From Promethearchaeota archaeon (GTDB lineage: Archaea > Asgardarchaeota > Lokiarchaeia > Sigyniarchaeales > SOKP01), in contig JAHLWP010000025.1 in NCBI GenBank assembly GCA_019057865.1, positions 1-60,110 on the forward strand: a stretch of DNA of 60,110 bases. Direction: 5' to 3'. The notes under the pieces were generated by a model, which ran no database searches, was not told where the DNA came from, and saw only the letters and a list, made by a program, of their open reading frames with translations. Below are positions 1 through 9,171 of this stretch, one piece after another; positions within the stretch are counted from its first letter, which is position 1, and each line of letters begins with the position of its first letter. The translations under genes and the position numbers were made by a program.

Positions 1-64
1 CTATTAATACTTAATAAAAAATAATTAATTATATTTGTTATCAATAAATAGAAGAATCTATTTA

Positions 65-667
65 ATGCTCGAAGTAGAAATAAAAGTTAAAATTTTGGAT
101 CCTAACCTAATAAGAAAAAAATTTGAAGAAAATAATGGTGTCTATAAAGCATCATTACTTCATGAGGATACTTACTTTAATTTGCCTAAAGGGTTAAGAG
201 ATTTTAAGAAAACTGATGAAGCGCTAAGAATTAGGAAATCTATTGAATTCAGTAAAATCAATAGGGAAAAGGCTCAAAAAGCAACATATTTCATTACTTA
301 CAAAGGGAAAAAAATTGATTCTACTACAAAATCTCGAGAAGAAATTGAAGTAAGAATTGAAGATCTTGATAAATTGAAAGACTTATTAAAAGTATTAGGA
401 TTTCAAGAGATCTTTACAGTAAAAAAAGAAAGAGAATTATATGATTTCAAAATCAAAAATTATCATATTAAGGCTTTAATTGATTACTTACCAATTTTGA
501 AACAGCATTTTATAGAAGTTGAGATTATTTCTGATTCAATAGAAAATTTAGAGGCTTATCGTGAAACTCTTTTCGATTTATTAAGTTTGTTTGGAATTAA
601 AAAAGAAGAATCCATAAGGAAATCATATTTAGAACTGATTGCTGATAAGTTTAAAGGGCATTTATAG
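65..667 (+). CDS. CYTH domain protein (CyaB / thiamine triphosphatase-like)
   Basis: A 200-residue protein that opens with the CYTH signature ExExK (E3-V4-E5-I6-K7), followed by alternating charged strands with RIRKS and YKGKK-type basic clusters and an EEIE segment, as expected for the triphosphate tunnel fold. Family members hydrolyse inorganic or organic triphosphates, or act as class IV adenylate cyclases; archaeal ones are mostly annotated as CyaB without tested substrate. I chose the ATG at 65 because it places the ExExK motif at the very N terminus; an upstream in-frame start at 35 would add ten unconserved residues. It stands alone, and a perfect stem-loop follows its stop. The fold is secure, the substrate is unknown. 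Confidence 0.85.
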   Translation: MLEVEIKVKILDPNLIRKKFEENNGVYKASLLHEDTYFNLPKGLRDFKKTDEALRIRKSIEFSKINREKAQKATYFITYKGKKIDSTTKSREEIEVRIEDLDKLKDLLKVLGFQEIFTVKKERELYDFKIKNYHIKALIDYLPILKQHFIEVEIISDSIENLEAYRETLFDLLSLFGIKKEESIRKSYLELIADKFKGHL

Positions 668-672
668 AATTA

Positions 673-702
673 ATTGAGTATATTAAACATAATATACTCA
701 AT
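673..702. repeat. Perfect 13-bp inverted repeat with 4-nt loop
   Basis: Arms at 673-685 and 690-702 are exact reverse complements (ATTGAGTATATTA and its complement) around the loop AACA. It begins six bases after the stop of the CYTH gene and lies 37 bases before the end of the opposing small gene at 739-927, so it sits in a convergent intergenic gap. No T-run follows on either strand, so it may stabilise or process 3' ends rather than be a classical terminator. Confidence 0.6.
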
Positions 703-738
703 AAGGAAATGGAAAAGGTATAAGCTTGAGAAATAATC

Positions 739-927
739 TTATTTGACTAGTAATCTGTCAATTCTTGCTATTTTCTTATCTAAATCATTCTTGACTTTAT
801 GAATGTCATAATTTTCATATATTCTTTTTATTAGACTTCTTTGGATAGAATTGGAATTTTTAGATACATCTTGAATAAAATTCAAGAATTCATAATAACT
901 TGTATCTATTTTCACTTTAGCTTCCAT
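739..927 (-). CDS. Small hypothetical protein (62 aa)
   Basis: A short, charged, mostly helical protein that begins MEAKVKIDTSYYEFLNF and ends with a lysine- and arginine-rich helix (DLDKKIARIDRLLVK). A weak GTGAGAT-like ribosome-binding site precedes the ATG. No domain is recognised. The size and the shape, a short beta strand then helices, would fit a DNA-binding or antitoxin-like protein, but no partner gene lies beside it, so this is only a guess. Coding is supported by a normal amino acid composition and a clean ATG start. Confidence 0.45.
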   Translation of the reverse strand: MEAKVKIDTSYYEFLNFIQDVSKNSNSIQRSLIKRIYENYDIHKVKNDLDKKIARIDRLLVK

Positions 928-1080
928 GGCATCTCACTTATATTTTAATCCTATTCAATTTATCACTAATTATAAAAAAAACATAAGAGAATAAAAATAA
1001 AATGGAGCCCAATTTTTATAGACAAGAAATTTTAAGAAAAAGGTCCTCCTAGCTTATCTAATCCTTTTTCAGGAATTGAA

Positions 1081-1362
1081 TTATTTTTTTAGTAAATCTT
1101 TGTAATTATTATCCATGATTTGGCCAATATATCGCCGTCCTTTAATGATCCACATAATTTTGTGGCCTTCACGTGCTTTCTTAGCCCATTCGGACTTTTT
1201 TCTGCGATTTTGTTCTATAAATCGATATCCAAACAAGTCTACATATTTAATCCCGCTTGAAAACTTTTTGATAGGATACTCAATATCATCTATTTCTACA
1301 TTCTTTTTTTCTTCAAATATAGCATCGAAAATTTTCAAACCAATTTCTTTTAAATCTTCCAT
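1081..1362 (-). CDS. Hypothetical protein (93 aa), downstream of HD gene
   Basis: Unrecognised basic protein whose centre holds a run of Lys/Arg (FIEQNRRKKSEWAKKAREG) followed by a beta-rich end (IMWIIKGRRYIGQIM). It starts 14 bases after the stop of the HD-domain gene on the same strand, so the two are probably co-transcribed. No ribosome-binding site is evident. The gene ends in a run of seven A on its own strand just before TAA, and a plausible 16-codon continuation lies in the +1 frame (1032-1080, ending LGGPFS). That suggests either an indel near the end or simply chance. Confidence 0.5.
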   Translation of the reverse strand: MEDLKEIGLKIFDAIFEEKKNVEIDDIEYPIKKFSSGIKYVDLFGYRFIEQNRRKKSEWAKKAREGHKIMWIIKGRRYIGQIMDNNYKDLLKK

Positions 1363-1376
1363 AATTAAAAACCAAA

Positions 1377-2858
1377 CTAGATGGTTATAACATCTTGTGC
1401 TATAATATCCTCTTTCTTTTTATCCTTTGCTCCAGAAATTCTAATATCTTGAAGGTTGACAGTTGTTTCGGGAAAATTATCTCCACAGTTCAACCTACCA
1501 AATGTTTTTTTCTTCTCATTTGAAAATAACTTGAAATTAAATTCCATCAAGTCTTTAGCTTCTTGATTTTTAAACTGCATCATCCATGAAACTTCATCTA
1601 AATTGAACAAAAGTTCATCTAATAAAGTTACTTTTTTCAATTCTGTAGTAAAATATGTGTCTTTTACCTGAATAGGAATTGGTCTTCCCCATTCCTGTAA
1701 CTCATCAATTAACATTAGAAAAAATGCTAAAGGCTGCTCATCAAAAATATAGTCTTTAAGATTAGCTTTAAAATTATGTAATGCTATCGCTCTTGCGGCT
1801 TTAACATAGCCATCATATTCATCATTAGATTTAATTTCATCGGGAGTTCCAAGTCCTTTTAGGAGGGAAAGTGCAGAAATAACTCCGTGATCTAATTCTA
1901 TAGAGTCTTTAAATTCATATTCTGGATGTCCATTTGGTTGTCTTAAAAAAGTCTGCAAATCATGAGTAAATAAAGTTTTATGATAATATCCTGCTCCTTT
2001 CCTTATTAAAGCACGCGCTTCTTTTGAAAGTCCTTCTTCAATTATCTTTAAATATTCTTCTTGTTGACCCTTCCAAGCTAAATTAATTTCAAAAGGAATA
2101 AATTCTAAATCTAAAGTTGGATAACATTTTAATAATTGATTTACAAGAGAATAATTAATTGCGGTTGTCATTTTTCCTAATGGATACCCAATATCATGAA
2201 GCAGTCCAACAACCCACCAAAATTTATCTTTAAATAGCTTCTTGTCAAGTTCTATTAATTCAGAAATTAATCCTTCTAGTGAGCCTTGCCCAAAATCTTG
2301 TTCTAAAATAAAATCACCTAAGACCGCTACACGAAGAGCATGCTCTGTATGATCTCGATAATATTTTTTTACGCTTGTACTGTAAAGAAAGGCCTCAAGA
2401 TCTGGTAAGGCACGTATGAGATATAAAAGCCCTTCAGTTTCAATTCCTCGTTCTTTAGATACGTCGTAAAGTGCGGATGATAGATCTTTTCGCTTACCAG
2501 TTAAAAAGTCTAAGTCAAAACCAAAATCTAAGCCCTCAATACCTTTAATAGATTTTTTAATTTTTTTTTCAATTGGTTTTTGAGCCCCACTAATCATTTT
2601 CATAGTAAAATTTGAAAGCTTTTTTCCTAAAAATCCTAAATTTGCTAATTCTTCCTGTGCTGCAGCTAATTCCTTATCTGCACCTTTTAATGATTCAAAG
2701 ATTTCTTCTTTTTTGACTTCTCCTAGCATTTCTGAAGGAACATTTTCTAAGGATTTTTCTACCCCTTTCATTAGGTTACTAAACCATTGACTAAAACTAT
2801 TACTTTGAGAGGAGATTCGATTTAATATCCAATCATCATTTATTCGGAAATCTGGCAA
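1377..2858 (-). CDS. HD-domain phosphohydrolase
   Basis: A 493-residue soluble protein with an HD metal-dependent phosphohydrolase core. The ligand set reads in order: H173 (in DHTEH), H221-D222 (LLHDIGYPLG), H324 (ELDHG), H361 (IALHNF) and D385 (LIDELQEW). About 165 residues of lysine-rich helices precede the core, which may be a partner-binding or coiled region. HD proteins hydrolyse phosphates from nucleotides or cyclic dinucleotides; the substrate here cannot be told. The start is TTG, supported by a GAGGTAAG ribosome-binding site just upstream, the same non-ATG style used elsewhere in the window. It is probably the first gene of a two-gene unit with the 93-residue protein. Confidence 0.8.
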   Translation of the reverse strand: MPDFRINDDWILNRISSQSNSFSQWFSNLMKGVEKSLENVPSEMLGEVKKEEIFESLKGADKELAAAQEELANLGFLGKKLSNFTMKMISGAQKPIEKKIKKSIKGIEGLDFGFDLDFLTGKRKDLSSALYDVSKERGIETEGLLYLIRALPDLEAFLYSTSVKKYYRDHTEHALRVAVLGDFILEQDFGQGSLEGLISELIELDKKLFKDKFWWVVGLLHDIGYPLGKMTTAINYSLVNQLLKCYPTLDLEFIPFEINLAWKGQQEEYLKIIEEGLSKEARALIRKGAGYYHKTLFTHDLQTFLRQPNGHPEYEFKDSIELDHGVISALSLLKGLGTPDEIKSNDEYDGYVKAARAIALHNFKANLKDYIFDEQPLAFFLMLIDELQEWGRPIPIQVKDTYFTTELKKVTLLDELLFNLDEVSWMMQFKNQEAKDLMEFNFKLFSNEKKKTFGRLNCGDNFPETTVNLQDIRISGAKDKKKEDIIAQDVITI

Positions 2859-2964
2859 CTTACCTCAATTTATAGAATTTTTTAAAAATTAATAAATGAC
2901 ATTAGCATTTAATTCTTTTGAATTTATAAATTTAGTTTTAATTAAGATAAACTTAAAACTTTAA

Positions 2965-4101
2965 TTAGATAATACTCTCTTTCACTACTTCATGATGACA
3001 TACAGTAATGGGATAATTTTTTTGAGAAATTAACTTAATATTTTTTAAGACTTCTACAAAAGAAGCTAGTATTACTATATTACTTTCATTTCCTTTAATT
3101 TCCACATTTTCTTCTATATTACAATTATCTGAAATAATAGATCTTGCAATCTTCACATTTTTTGAAATATATGTTTCATTGTAAATTAAAGCTTCTTCGA
3201 TTTCCGAGTTTTCATCAATATACACATTATCTCCTATTATTACATTGGGACCAATTTTACAATTATTTCTAATTACAACATTTTCTCCTATAGTACATGG
3301 AGGAATTATTTCTACTTTGCCTTTAACTTTAATGGACTCATCAATTAAATTCTTTCTTTTCTCTTTTAAATCTTTCAGAAGATCATTCATCAAAAGAAGG
3401 TTTCCTTCTAATAATTCAGAAGAGTTACCAATATCTTTCCAAATTCCAATAATAGGATAATGGTAAAGCTTTTCTTTGTCTACAACTACAGGAAATACTT
3501 CTCTTTCAATTGAAACCTTTTTATTAGGTTCAATATAGGTAAAGATTTCAGGTTCTAAAATATATACACCTGCATTAATAGGCATAGGAACATATCCCCC
3601 CCCGGAAGGTGTGTACTCATCCTTTTCAAGGAATTTAATTATTCTATTAGAATCCTTATCAGTAATCAAAACGCCATATCTTGAAGGATCTTCGACAATC
3701 TTACTGGCAATTGTTCCTATTCCATTAAATTTTTCATGTGATTTTAACATTTCGCTAAAATCATAATTTAATATGACATCACCATTTAACATAAAAAAAT
3801 TATCATCTTTAAGGAAATCCTCTGCCAGTTTTATTGCTCCTGCTGTTCCCATTGGATGCTTTTCATCTGTATAATGAATTTTTATATCCCATTTCTTGCC
3901 ATCATGAAAATAACCTTTTAGGGCATCAGCCATTACGCTTACTGCTAAAACAACTTCTCTAACACCTGCAGATTTTAATAAAAGCATTTGACGTTCTATC
4001 ACTGGTTTATTGACAACTGGAATTAGAGATTTAGGAATAGTACAAGTCAAAGGTCTTAATCGTGTTCCCCATCCACCTGATATGATAACTGCCTTTACCA
4101 T
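2965..4101 (-). CDS. NDP-sugar pyrophosphorylase (sugar-1-phosphate nucleotidyltransferase)
   Basis: Transfers a nucleotide to a sugar 1-phosphate to make an activated NDP-sugar for glycans. The N terminus carries the nucleotide-binding signature GGWGTRLRPLT (residues 9-19), with the metal-binding LNGD motif near residue 108 and a GxW..IG segment (PIIGIWKDIGN) typical of the family. From about residue 265 the sequence turns into hexapeptide repeats (IGENVVIRNNCKIGPNV, IGDNVYIDENSEI), the left-handed beta helix seen in GlmU- and mannose-1-phosphate guanylyltransferase-like enzymes. Which base and sugar are used cannot be read from sequence. It is monocistronic, with AT-rich flanks. Confidence 0.88.
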   Translation of the reverse strand: MVKAVIISGGWGTRLRPLTCTIPKSLIPVVNKPVIERQMLLLKSAGVREVVLAVSVMADALKGYFHDGKKWDIKIHYTDEKHPMGTAGAIKLAEDFLKDDNFFMLNGDVILNYDFSEMLKSHEKFNGIGTIASKIVEDPSRYGVLITDKDSNRIIKFLEKDEYTPSGGGYVPMPINAGVYILEPEIFTYIEPNKKVSIEREVFPVVVDKEKLYHYPIIGIWKDIGNSSELLEGNLLLMNDLLKDLKEKRKNLIDESIKVKGKVEIIPPCTIGENVVIRNNCKIGPNVIIGDNVYIDENSEIEEALIYNETYISKNVKIARSIISDNCNIEENVEIKGNESNIVILASFVEVLKNIKLISQKNYPITVCHHEVVKESII

Positions 4102-4315
4102 TTTTGAGAATTCCTTGTATATTAAATGTAATAAACTTAGATTATTTTATAAAAGAATTAAAATTAAAATTAAAATTTAATCTATTATCTCTTTTTTCCA
4201 TCTATTCTAATAGTATTTAATAAAAATAAGATTTATCTTTTACTACTCTTCTGATATATGTAAAAAGCCATGTTATGAATTTTTAATAAAAAGAAAAAAT
4301 TCATAAAAGTCTAGT

Positions 4316-6085
4316 TTACTTTTTTTTAAATAGTGGATCTGCTTCTTGCAATGTACGCCTTTGAATTTTTCCCATAATATTTTTCGGGATTTCATCAATG
4401 AATTCTATAATAGCAGGACATTTCCACTTGGTCATATTCTTTTCAGTCCAAGCAATTAATTGATCCTCAGTAATTTTACCTTTATATTCAGGTTTTAATG
4501 CAACCCACGCTTTTGTTATTTCACCAACTTTTCCTGCAGGATCTGGAAGACCTGCGACTGCTGCTTCTGATACTGCTTCATTACTCATTAACATCGTTTC
4601 AACTTCAGCTGGAAAGACGGAATGACCAGCCACTTTAATTAATTGCTTTTTTCTGTCCCTAAGAGCCACTGTTCCATCTTCATTCATAAAACCTATATCA
4701 CCAGTAAGGAGCCATGTTCTACCATCCCATGTTTTTAAGGTTTCGTTTGTTTCTTCAGGCTGATTTAGATAAACTTTCATAACTTGAGGTCCACAGACAC
4801 ATAGTTCACCTGTATTATCTTCTCCATATTTTGAACCTGACAATCCATCTGCTATTGGACCTTTCTCAAAATCATTTACATCAAAAATTCCCCAATCAGT
4901 ACCTGGAAAAGGCATTCCAATCGTGCCAATTGGGCTCTCGCCAAATAAATTCCCAGCACTAACTACTGGAGATGCTTCTGAAAGACCATATCCTTCAACG
5001 ATTCTTCCACCTGTATTTTTTTGAAATGACTGTTGTACTGGCGCATGTAAAGGTCCAGCACCTGAAATGCAAAGCCTTAACCTTCCCATCAAATTCGGGA
5101 ATTTATCAAGTTCTGGGAAATCAGCAATTCTTTTAAATAAAATTTCTGCTCCCGCATAAAATAATCCCTTTGGAGCAGGAATATGAGTAATTTCCTTTAA
5201 AAATTTATCAGTTGGAGGTGGTATTGGGAATAGCATCATCCAACCTCCCAAACCAATAGCTACATTCATAACAGCCGTCATAGCAAATGAATGGAACAAT
5301 GGTATTGCTCCAATATCTCCAACACCTGGATCTTCACCACCTACCCACAAAACAGCTTGCATTGCATTTGAAACCAAGTTAAAATGTGTTAAAACAGTAG
5401 CTTTAGGAACTCCAGTTGTTCCACCTGTCATTATATATGTTGATGTATGTTCAGTTGGATCAATGTCTACCTTTGGAAGATCAGGTTTAGTTTTGAGTAG
5501 ATCTAAGAACTTATTTGCACCAGGAAAATCAACTTTTCCTTTTGGTATCTTTCCCTTCATTTTTCCTAGACCTTTTTTCCAGCCAGCTATATCAGATGCT
5601 AGATCAGCTACATTAGTATATATAACCTTTTCAACATTTGTTTTATTAATTATTGGACGGACTAATTCACCATATAATGCATCTAATGTGATTAAAACTT
5701 TTGCATTAGTCAATTTAAGATGGTGTAATACCTCTAATGGTTTATAGGTTATATTTATTCCAGTGGCAATAGCACCAATTTTTACGGTTGCATAAAAACT
5801 GATTACATATTGAAAACTATTTGGCAAAAAGAGTGCTACTACATCTCCTTTCTTTATTCCTAAATTATGAAGAGCAGTTCCTAAGGAATCTATTGCCTTA
5901 CCCGCCTCTTCATATGTCATCCATGATTCTAAAAACCACATCATATGTTCATTAGCATACTTCTTTCTTTGTCTTTGAAAAAAATCTCCTAATGATATTT
6001 TTTCAAAATTGTAATTCTTTGGAGTGTCTTTAGGCCACCACTTCTTAAACCAAGCTTTATCTTCATTTACTTGCCATTCTGCCAT
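4316..6085 (-). CDS. AMP-forming acyl-CoA synthetase (fatty acid CoA ligase)
   Basis: Activates a carboxylic acid, probably a medium- or long-chain fatty acid, to its CoA thioester through an acyl-adenylate. Motifs are complete: the P-loop-like YIMTGGTTGVPKAT (217-230), the adenine-binding EGYGLSEASP (364-373), TGD (461-463) in the hinge region with DRKKQLIK (477-484), and the catalytic lysine near residue 573 in GKIQRRTLQ. The 589-residue length suits the FadD-like family. An AGGTAAGTGG ribosome-binding site precedes the ATG. It is divergent from the small zinc-site gene at 6388 and could feed acyl-CoA to the hydratase, thioesterase and mutase genes elsewhere in the window; that link is inference. 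Confidence 0.9.
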   Translation of the reverse strand: MAEWQVNEDKAWFKKWWPKDTPKNYNFEKISLGDFFQRQRKKYANEHMMWFLESWMTYEEAGKAIDSLGTALHNLGIKKGDVVALFLPNSFQYVISFYATVKIGAIATGINITYKPLEVLHHLKLTNAKVLITLDALYGELVRPIINKTNVEKVIYTNVADLASDIAGWKKGLGKMKGKIPKGKVDFPGANKFLDLLKTKPDLPKVDIDPTEHTSTYIMTGGTTGVPKATVLTHFNLVSNAMQAVLWVGGEDPGVGDIGAIPLFHSFAMTAVMNVAIGLGGWMMLFPIPPPTDKFLKEITHIPAPKGLFYAGAEILFKRIADFPELDKFPNLMGRLRLCISGAGPLHAPVQQSFQKNTGGRIVEGYGLSEASPVVSAGNLFGESPIGTIGMPFPGTDWGIFDVNDFEKGPIADGLSGSKYGEDNTGELCVCGPQVMKVYLNQPEETNETLKTWDGRTWLLTGDIGFMNEDGTVALRDRKKQLIKVAGHSVFPAEVETMLMSNEAVSEAAVAGLPDPAGKVGEITKAWVALKPEYKGKITEDQLIAWTEKNMTKWKCPAIIEFIDEIPKNIMGKIQRRTLQEADPLFKKK

Positions 6086-6387
6086 TTTTTTCCACTTACC
6101 TATTTTTTCTTAATTTTTTTACTTAGAGTACAAATATTAGTTATTAAATCGGAATATAAAAAGTAATTTCTTTAAATTTAAAAATTTTATAAAAAACCAA
6201 CTATATGGTTATTTTCTCTGCAAATAGATAAACCCACGCTAAGAAAATAGAGGTAATGAAAAATCATATAGGTTTAATTTCAAATTATCGAAAATAATCC
6301 CCTGAAAAAATTATTCATTTTTATAATAACAAAAATTATAAGATAAAATTAATTCGATTTACTCAGAATTAAATTAAATAACGGAGA
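6086..6387. promoter_or_regulatory. Divergent intergenic region, no gene seen
   Basis: About 300 bases of very AT-rich DNA between the divergent acyl-CoA synthetase gene and the small protein gene at 6388. It must hold both promoters. I see A/T-rich candidate TATA elements but no clear inverted repeat, RNA gene or open reading frame. Confidence 0.4.
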
Positions 6388-6762
6388 ATGAAAGATTTGA
6401 TTTGTATTCATGGTTTAGATGAGATGAACTGTCCTACTTGCCGAATTATTAGATCTACATTACCAAAAAATTTTCTTGATACGAATAATAATCCTTTTTT
6501 AAAAATTGAAAATCCCTTATTTAGAAAAAATTATCATGATGATCAGGAAGTTTTAAAAGAGTTACTCCCTAAAAAAGTTAATAGTAATTCAAATCCGATT
6601 AATTTAATTTCAAGACCAAATTTGATTAATGAAATCCCTAACTTTAAAAATAAAATGCTTTCAGAGCGTCTAAATGAATTGGATTTAACCAAATTTGATA
6701 AGTTTGGGATTAGTAAAAAGACACCACTCGAAAGCCCAGAGTGGAAATTTGAAAAAGATTAA
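6388..6762 (+). CDS. Small protein with N-terminal CxH..CxxC zinc-type site
   Basis: Unrecognised 124-residue protein. The first 20 residues hold the pattern C-I-H-(8)-C-P-T-C (CIHGLDEMNCPTC), a likely zinc knuckle. The remainder is polar, rich in Asn, Lys and Leu, with little predicted globular core, and ends with an acidic-basic tail (SPEWKFEKD). Short leader-like proteins of this form, a zinc knuckle plus a disordered tail, suggest an adaptor or nucleic-acid binding role, but nothing in the context confirms that. It is followed after about 120 bases by the MBL-fold hydrolase pair. Confidence 0.6.
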   Translation: MKDLICIHGLDEMNCPTCRIIRSTLPKNFLDTNNNPFLKIENPLFRKNYHDDQEVLKELLPKKVNSNSNPINLISRPNLINEIPNFKNKMLSERLNELDLTKFDKFGISKKTPLESPEWKFEKD

Positions 6763-6885
6763 TTATTTTCTTATACTTTACTTATTAATTTTAGATGTTA
6801 CATATCAATTTATAGTTATAAAACTTTAAATCATAAATATAATTTATAGCTTATTTAATGAATAATATTTAAAGAGGTGGAACAA

Positions 6886-7533
6886 TTGGAAGCACAAATG
6901 GAAATAGAATGGTTTGGGCAAGCAGCATTCAAGATAAAAATGTTTAGTGGAAGAATTATTTATCTAGATCCTTATGACATTCCTAAAGGAGCTGAAAAAG
7001 CAGATATTATAGTAACATCACACACTCATGGAGATCATTTCGACTCAAGTAGCATTAAAAAGTTAATGAGAGAAGATACAGTTTTATTAGGTCCTGCTAG
7101 TATTGCTAGTAGTTTGAAACAATTCAATGGTCAACCATTAAGAATTGGGGATTCTTTTGATTATAAAGATTTATCTATCGAATTATTTCCAGCTTATACA
7201 ATAAAAAAGAATACACATCCTAAAAGCAATGAATGGGCGGGTACAATAATTGAATCTGGGGGTAAAAGTGTCTATCATGCTGGAGATACAGGAAGAATAC
7301 CAGAAATGAAAGATCTAGCAAAAAGGAACATAACAGTAGCATTACTACCATGTGGGGGAATTTACACTATGGATTTTGAAGAAGCTATTGAAGTAGCATT
7401 AGATATTAAACCAGAAATTGTTGTTCCCATGCACCATTGGGGAAAAGATTTAAATGAGTTTAAGGAACTTCTCGAAAAGAAAGATCCCACTATTAAGGTA
7501 GAAATATTAGAAAATAGATCATTAAAAATTTAG
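6886..7533 (+). CDS. MBL-fold metal-dependent hydrolase (UlaG-like), copy 1
   Basis: A metallo-beta-lactamase fold hydrolase of about 215 residues. It shows the metal-binding HxHxDH motif (HTHGDHFD), the HAGDTG loop that supplies another histidine and aspartate, and PMHHWGKD near the end. Family members act as Zn or Mn hydrolases on phosphate esters, lactones or nucleic acids; the target here is unknown. The start was set at TTG 6886, because GAGGTG (6874-6879) lies six bases upstream, exactly as in the second copy; starting at GTG 6877 would bury the start in the Shine-Dalgarno itself. The stop overlaps the ribosome-binding site of copy 2, so the pair is translationally coupled. Confidence 0.85.
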   Translation: MEAQMEIEWFGQAAFKIKMFSGRIIYLDPYDIPKGAEKADIIVTSHTHGDHFDSSSIKKLMREDTVLLGPASIASSLKQFNGQPLRIGDSFDYKDLSIELFPAYTIKKNTHPKSNEWAGTIIESGGKSVYHAGDTGRIPEMKDLAKRNITVALLPCGGIYTMDFEEAIEVALDIKPEIVVPMHHWGKDLNEFKELLEKKDPTIKVEILENRSLKI

Positions 7534-7544
7534 AGGTGTACTAT

Positions 7545-8198
7545 TTGGAAATATTTTGGTTAAAACATGCTGCTTTTAAAATTAAAACAGAAAGTGGTAC
7601 AATTATTTATTTAGATCCTTTTAAAGTTCCCAAGGGTGAAGAAAAAGCAGATATTATTATCAGTAGTCATGATCACGGAGATCATTTTGATGAGGAATCA
7701 ATAAATAATATTTTAAAAGATTCAACATTAGTTTTAGGTCCGATAAGTATTTCAGAAGTATTAGATAAATATAAGGGAAAGGGATTGAAATTATATGAAC
7801 CTTTCAAAGTCGATGATATTCAAATTGAGTTTATTCCTGCATATAATATAAAAAGAAAAAGAGAGTCTGGGGAACCATTTCATCCAAAAGAAAGGAATTG
7901 GGTAGGAACAATATTGGAGATTGAAGGAAAGAAGATTTATCATGCAGGAGATACTGAAAGAATTCCAGAAATGAAAGAGTTAGCTTCGAGAAATATTGAT
8001 GTTGCTATGTTACCTTGTGGAGGAATGTACACGATGGATTTTGAAGAATCCACAGATGTTGCAGTAGATATTAAGGCTAAAATTGTAATCCCAATGCATA
8101 ATTGGGATAAAAAGATGCAAGAATATAAAAATATTTTAGCAAAGAAGGATTCTCAAATTAAAGTAGAGACTTTAAAGAATAAGTCATTAAAACTATAA
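7545..8198 (+). CDS. MBL-fold metal-dependent hydrolase (UlaG-like), copy 2
   Basis: A tandem paralogue of the preceding gene, sharing the same motif order: HDHGDHFD, HAGDTE and PMHNWDKK. The second copy changes the final HH to HN, so one possible metal ligand differs between the twins. The start is TTG at 7545, six bases after GAGGTG (7533-7538), which itself overlaps the TAG stop of copy 1. The spacing equals that of copy 1, which supports both start choices. The copies may have split substrates after duplication, since sequence identity is only moderate; that is inference. Confidence 0.84.
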   Translation: MEIFWLKHAAFKIKTESGTIIYLDPFKVPKGEEKADIIISSHDHGDHFDEESINNILKDSTLVLGPISISEVLDKYKGKGLKLYEPFKVDDIQIEFIPAYNIKRKRESGEPFHPKERNWVGTILEIEGKKIYHAGDTERIPEMKELASRNIDVAMLPCGGMYTMDFEESTDVAVDIKAKIVIPMHNWDKKMQEYKNILAKKDSQIKVETLKNKSLKL

Positions 8199-8250
8199 AG
8201 ATTTAATCAACTTTTTTAACATTTTCTTATAATTTTTATTATTGGTTTTT

Positions 8251-9012
8251 TTAGTTCTTAACTAAATCTAATATTTCCTTCAAATTTGAAATCTTTTTAT
8301 AAATAAATTTATTCAAATCTTGAGTGTTCATCATTTTAAAAGTATTTTTTGCATCATAATCATTTCCAATTATTTTCTTCTTAGAAATACTACGTTGAAT
8401 TAAAATCGGTTTAATTCCCGCTTTAGTTGCACCAATTATATCTTCCTTACTATCTCCAATATAAATAACATCTTGGGATTCTAAATTCATTTTTTTTAGG
8501 GTAATAAAAAAGATGGATGGATCTGGCTTTTTAAATCCTACTTCTCCTGAAATAGTGATCTCATCGAAATACTCAATTAAATTGTATTTATTTAAAATCG
8601 AGTAAATATAAGGGGGATGGTCAAAATTAGTAATTAAGGCTATTTTTTTAGACTTTTTAAGTTCACTCAATAAAGGAATTGCATCTAAATCAATTCTTAC
8701 ATAATTATGCCAAGCATCAACACAAGCATGAGCAGTTTCCTTTATCTCTGATTCTTTAAGCTTTAAACCTAAATTATCGGAAAAGTATTTAATACGATTT
8801 TCATAAACTGTTAAATTTTTATGCAATACAGAAGGTTCTGGTTTTGTGAAAAAATTATTACACATTCTCGCAAAAATTTTTTTAGATGAATCTAATCCAT
8901 AATCTTTCAAAGATTTATAAAATGTTAAAAACCAGTTTTTCCATGCTTTTTTACTGTTTTTACTAGTTAACAGTGTTCCGTAAAGATCAAAAAGAATTCC
9001 TTTTATCAGCAT
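8251..9012 (-). CDS. HAD-superfamily hydrolase
   Basis: A 253-residue haloacid dehalogenase-like hydrolase. Motif I is FDLYGTLL with nucleophile D9, motif III is GFKKPDPSIF with its lysine, and motif IV is IGDSKEDIIGA. The usual general acid at nucleophile +2 is Tyr (D9-L-Y11) rather than Asp. That Tyr is normal in the dehalogenase and some phosphatase-like subgroups, so the chemistry (phosphatase versus other hydrolase) is open. It has a helical cap between residues 20 and 110. It is convergent with the MBL pair and divergent from the glucan phosphorylase. Confidence 0.85.
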   Translation of the reverse strand: MLIKGILFDLYGTLLTSKNSKKAWKNWFLTFYKSLKDYGLDSSKKIFARMCNNFFTKPEPSVLHKNLTVYENRIKYFSDNLGLKLKESEIKETAHACVDAWHNYVRIDLDAIPLLSELKKSKKIALITNFDHPPYIYSILNKYNLIEYFDEITISGEVGFKKPDPSIFFITLKKMNLESQDVIYIGDSKEDIIGATKAGIKPILIQRSISKKKIIGNDYDAKNTFKMMNTQDLNKFIYKKISNLKEILDLVKN

Positions 9013-9171
9013 TGTGGTATTTATTACTAAAAATTAATATTTTTTAGAGTTATTTGATTTTATAATCTTTCTTTAAACATAAGAATTTAAAATAAGAATT
9101 TTAAGAATAATATATATCATTAAAATAAATACAATTTTTCAAATTAAAATTAAAGAAAATTTGGGAGAATA

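Noticed and set aside
1115..1390. Plus-strand frame of 91 codons opposite the 93-residue gene
   Set aside because: Its composition is that of an antisense shadow, with hydrophobic bias and no ribosome-binding site.
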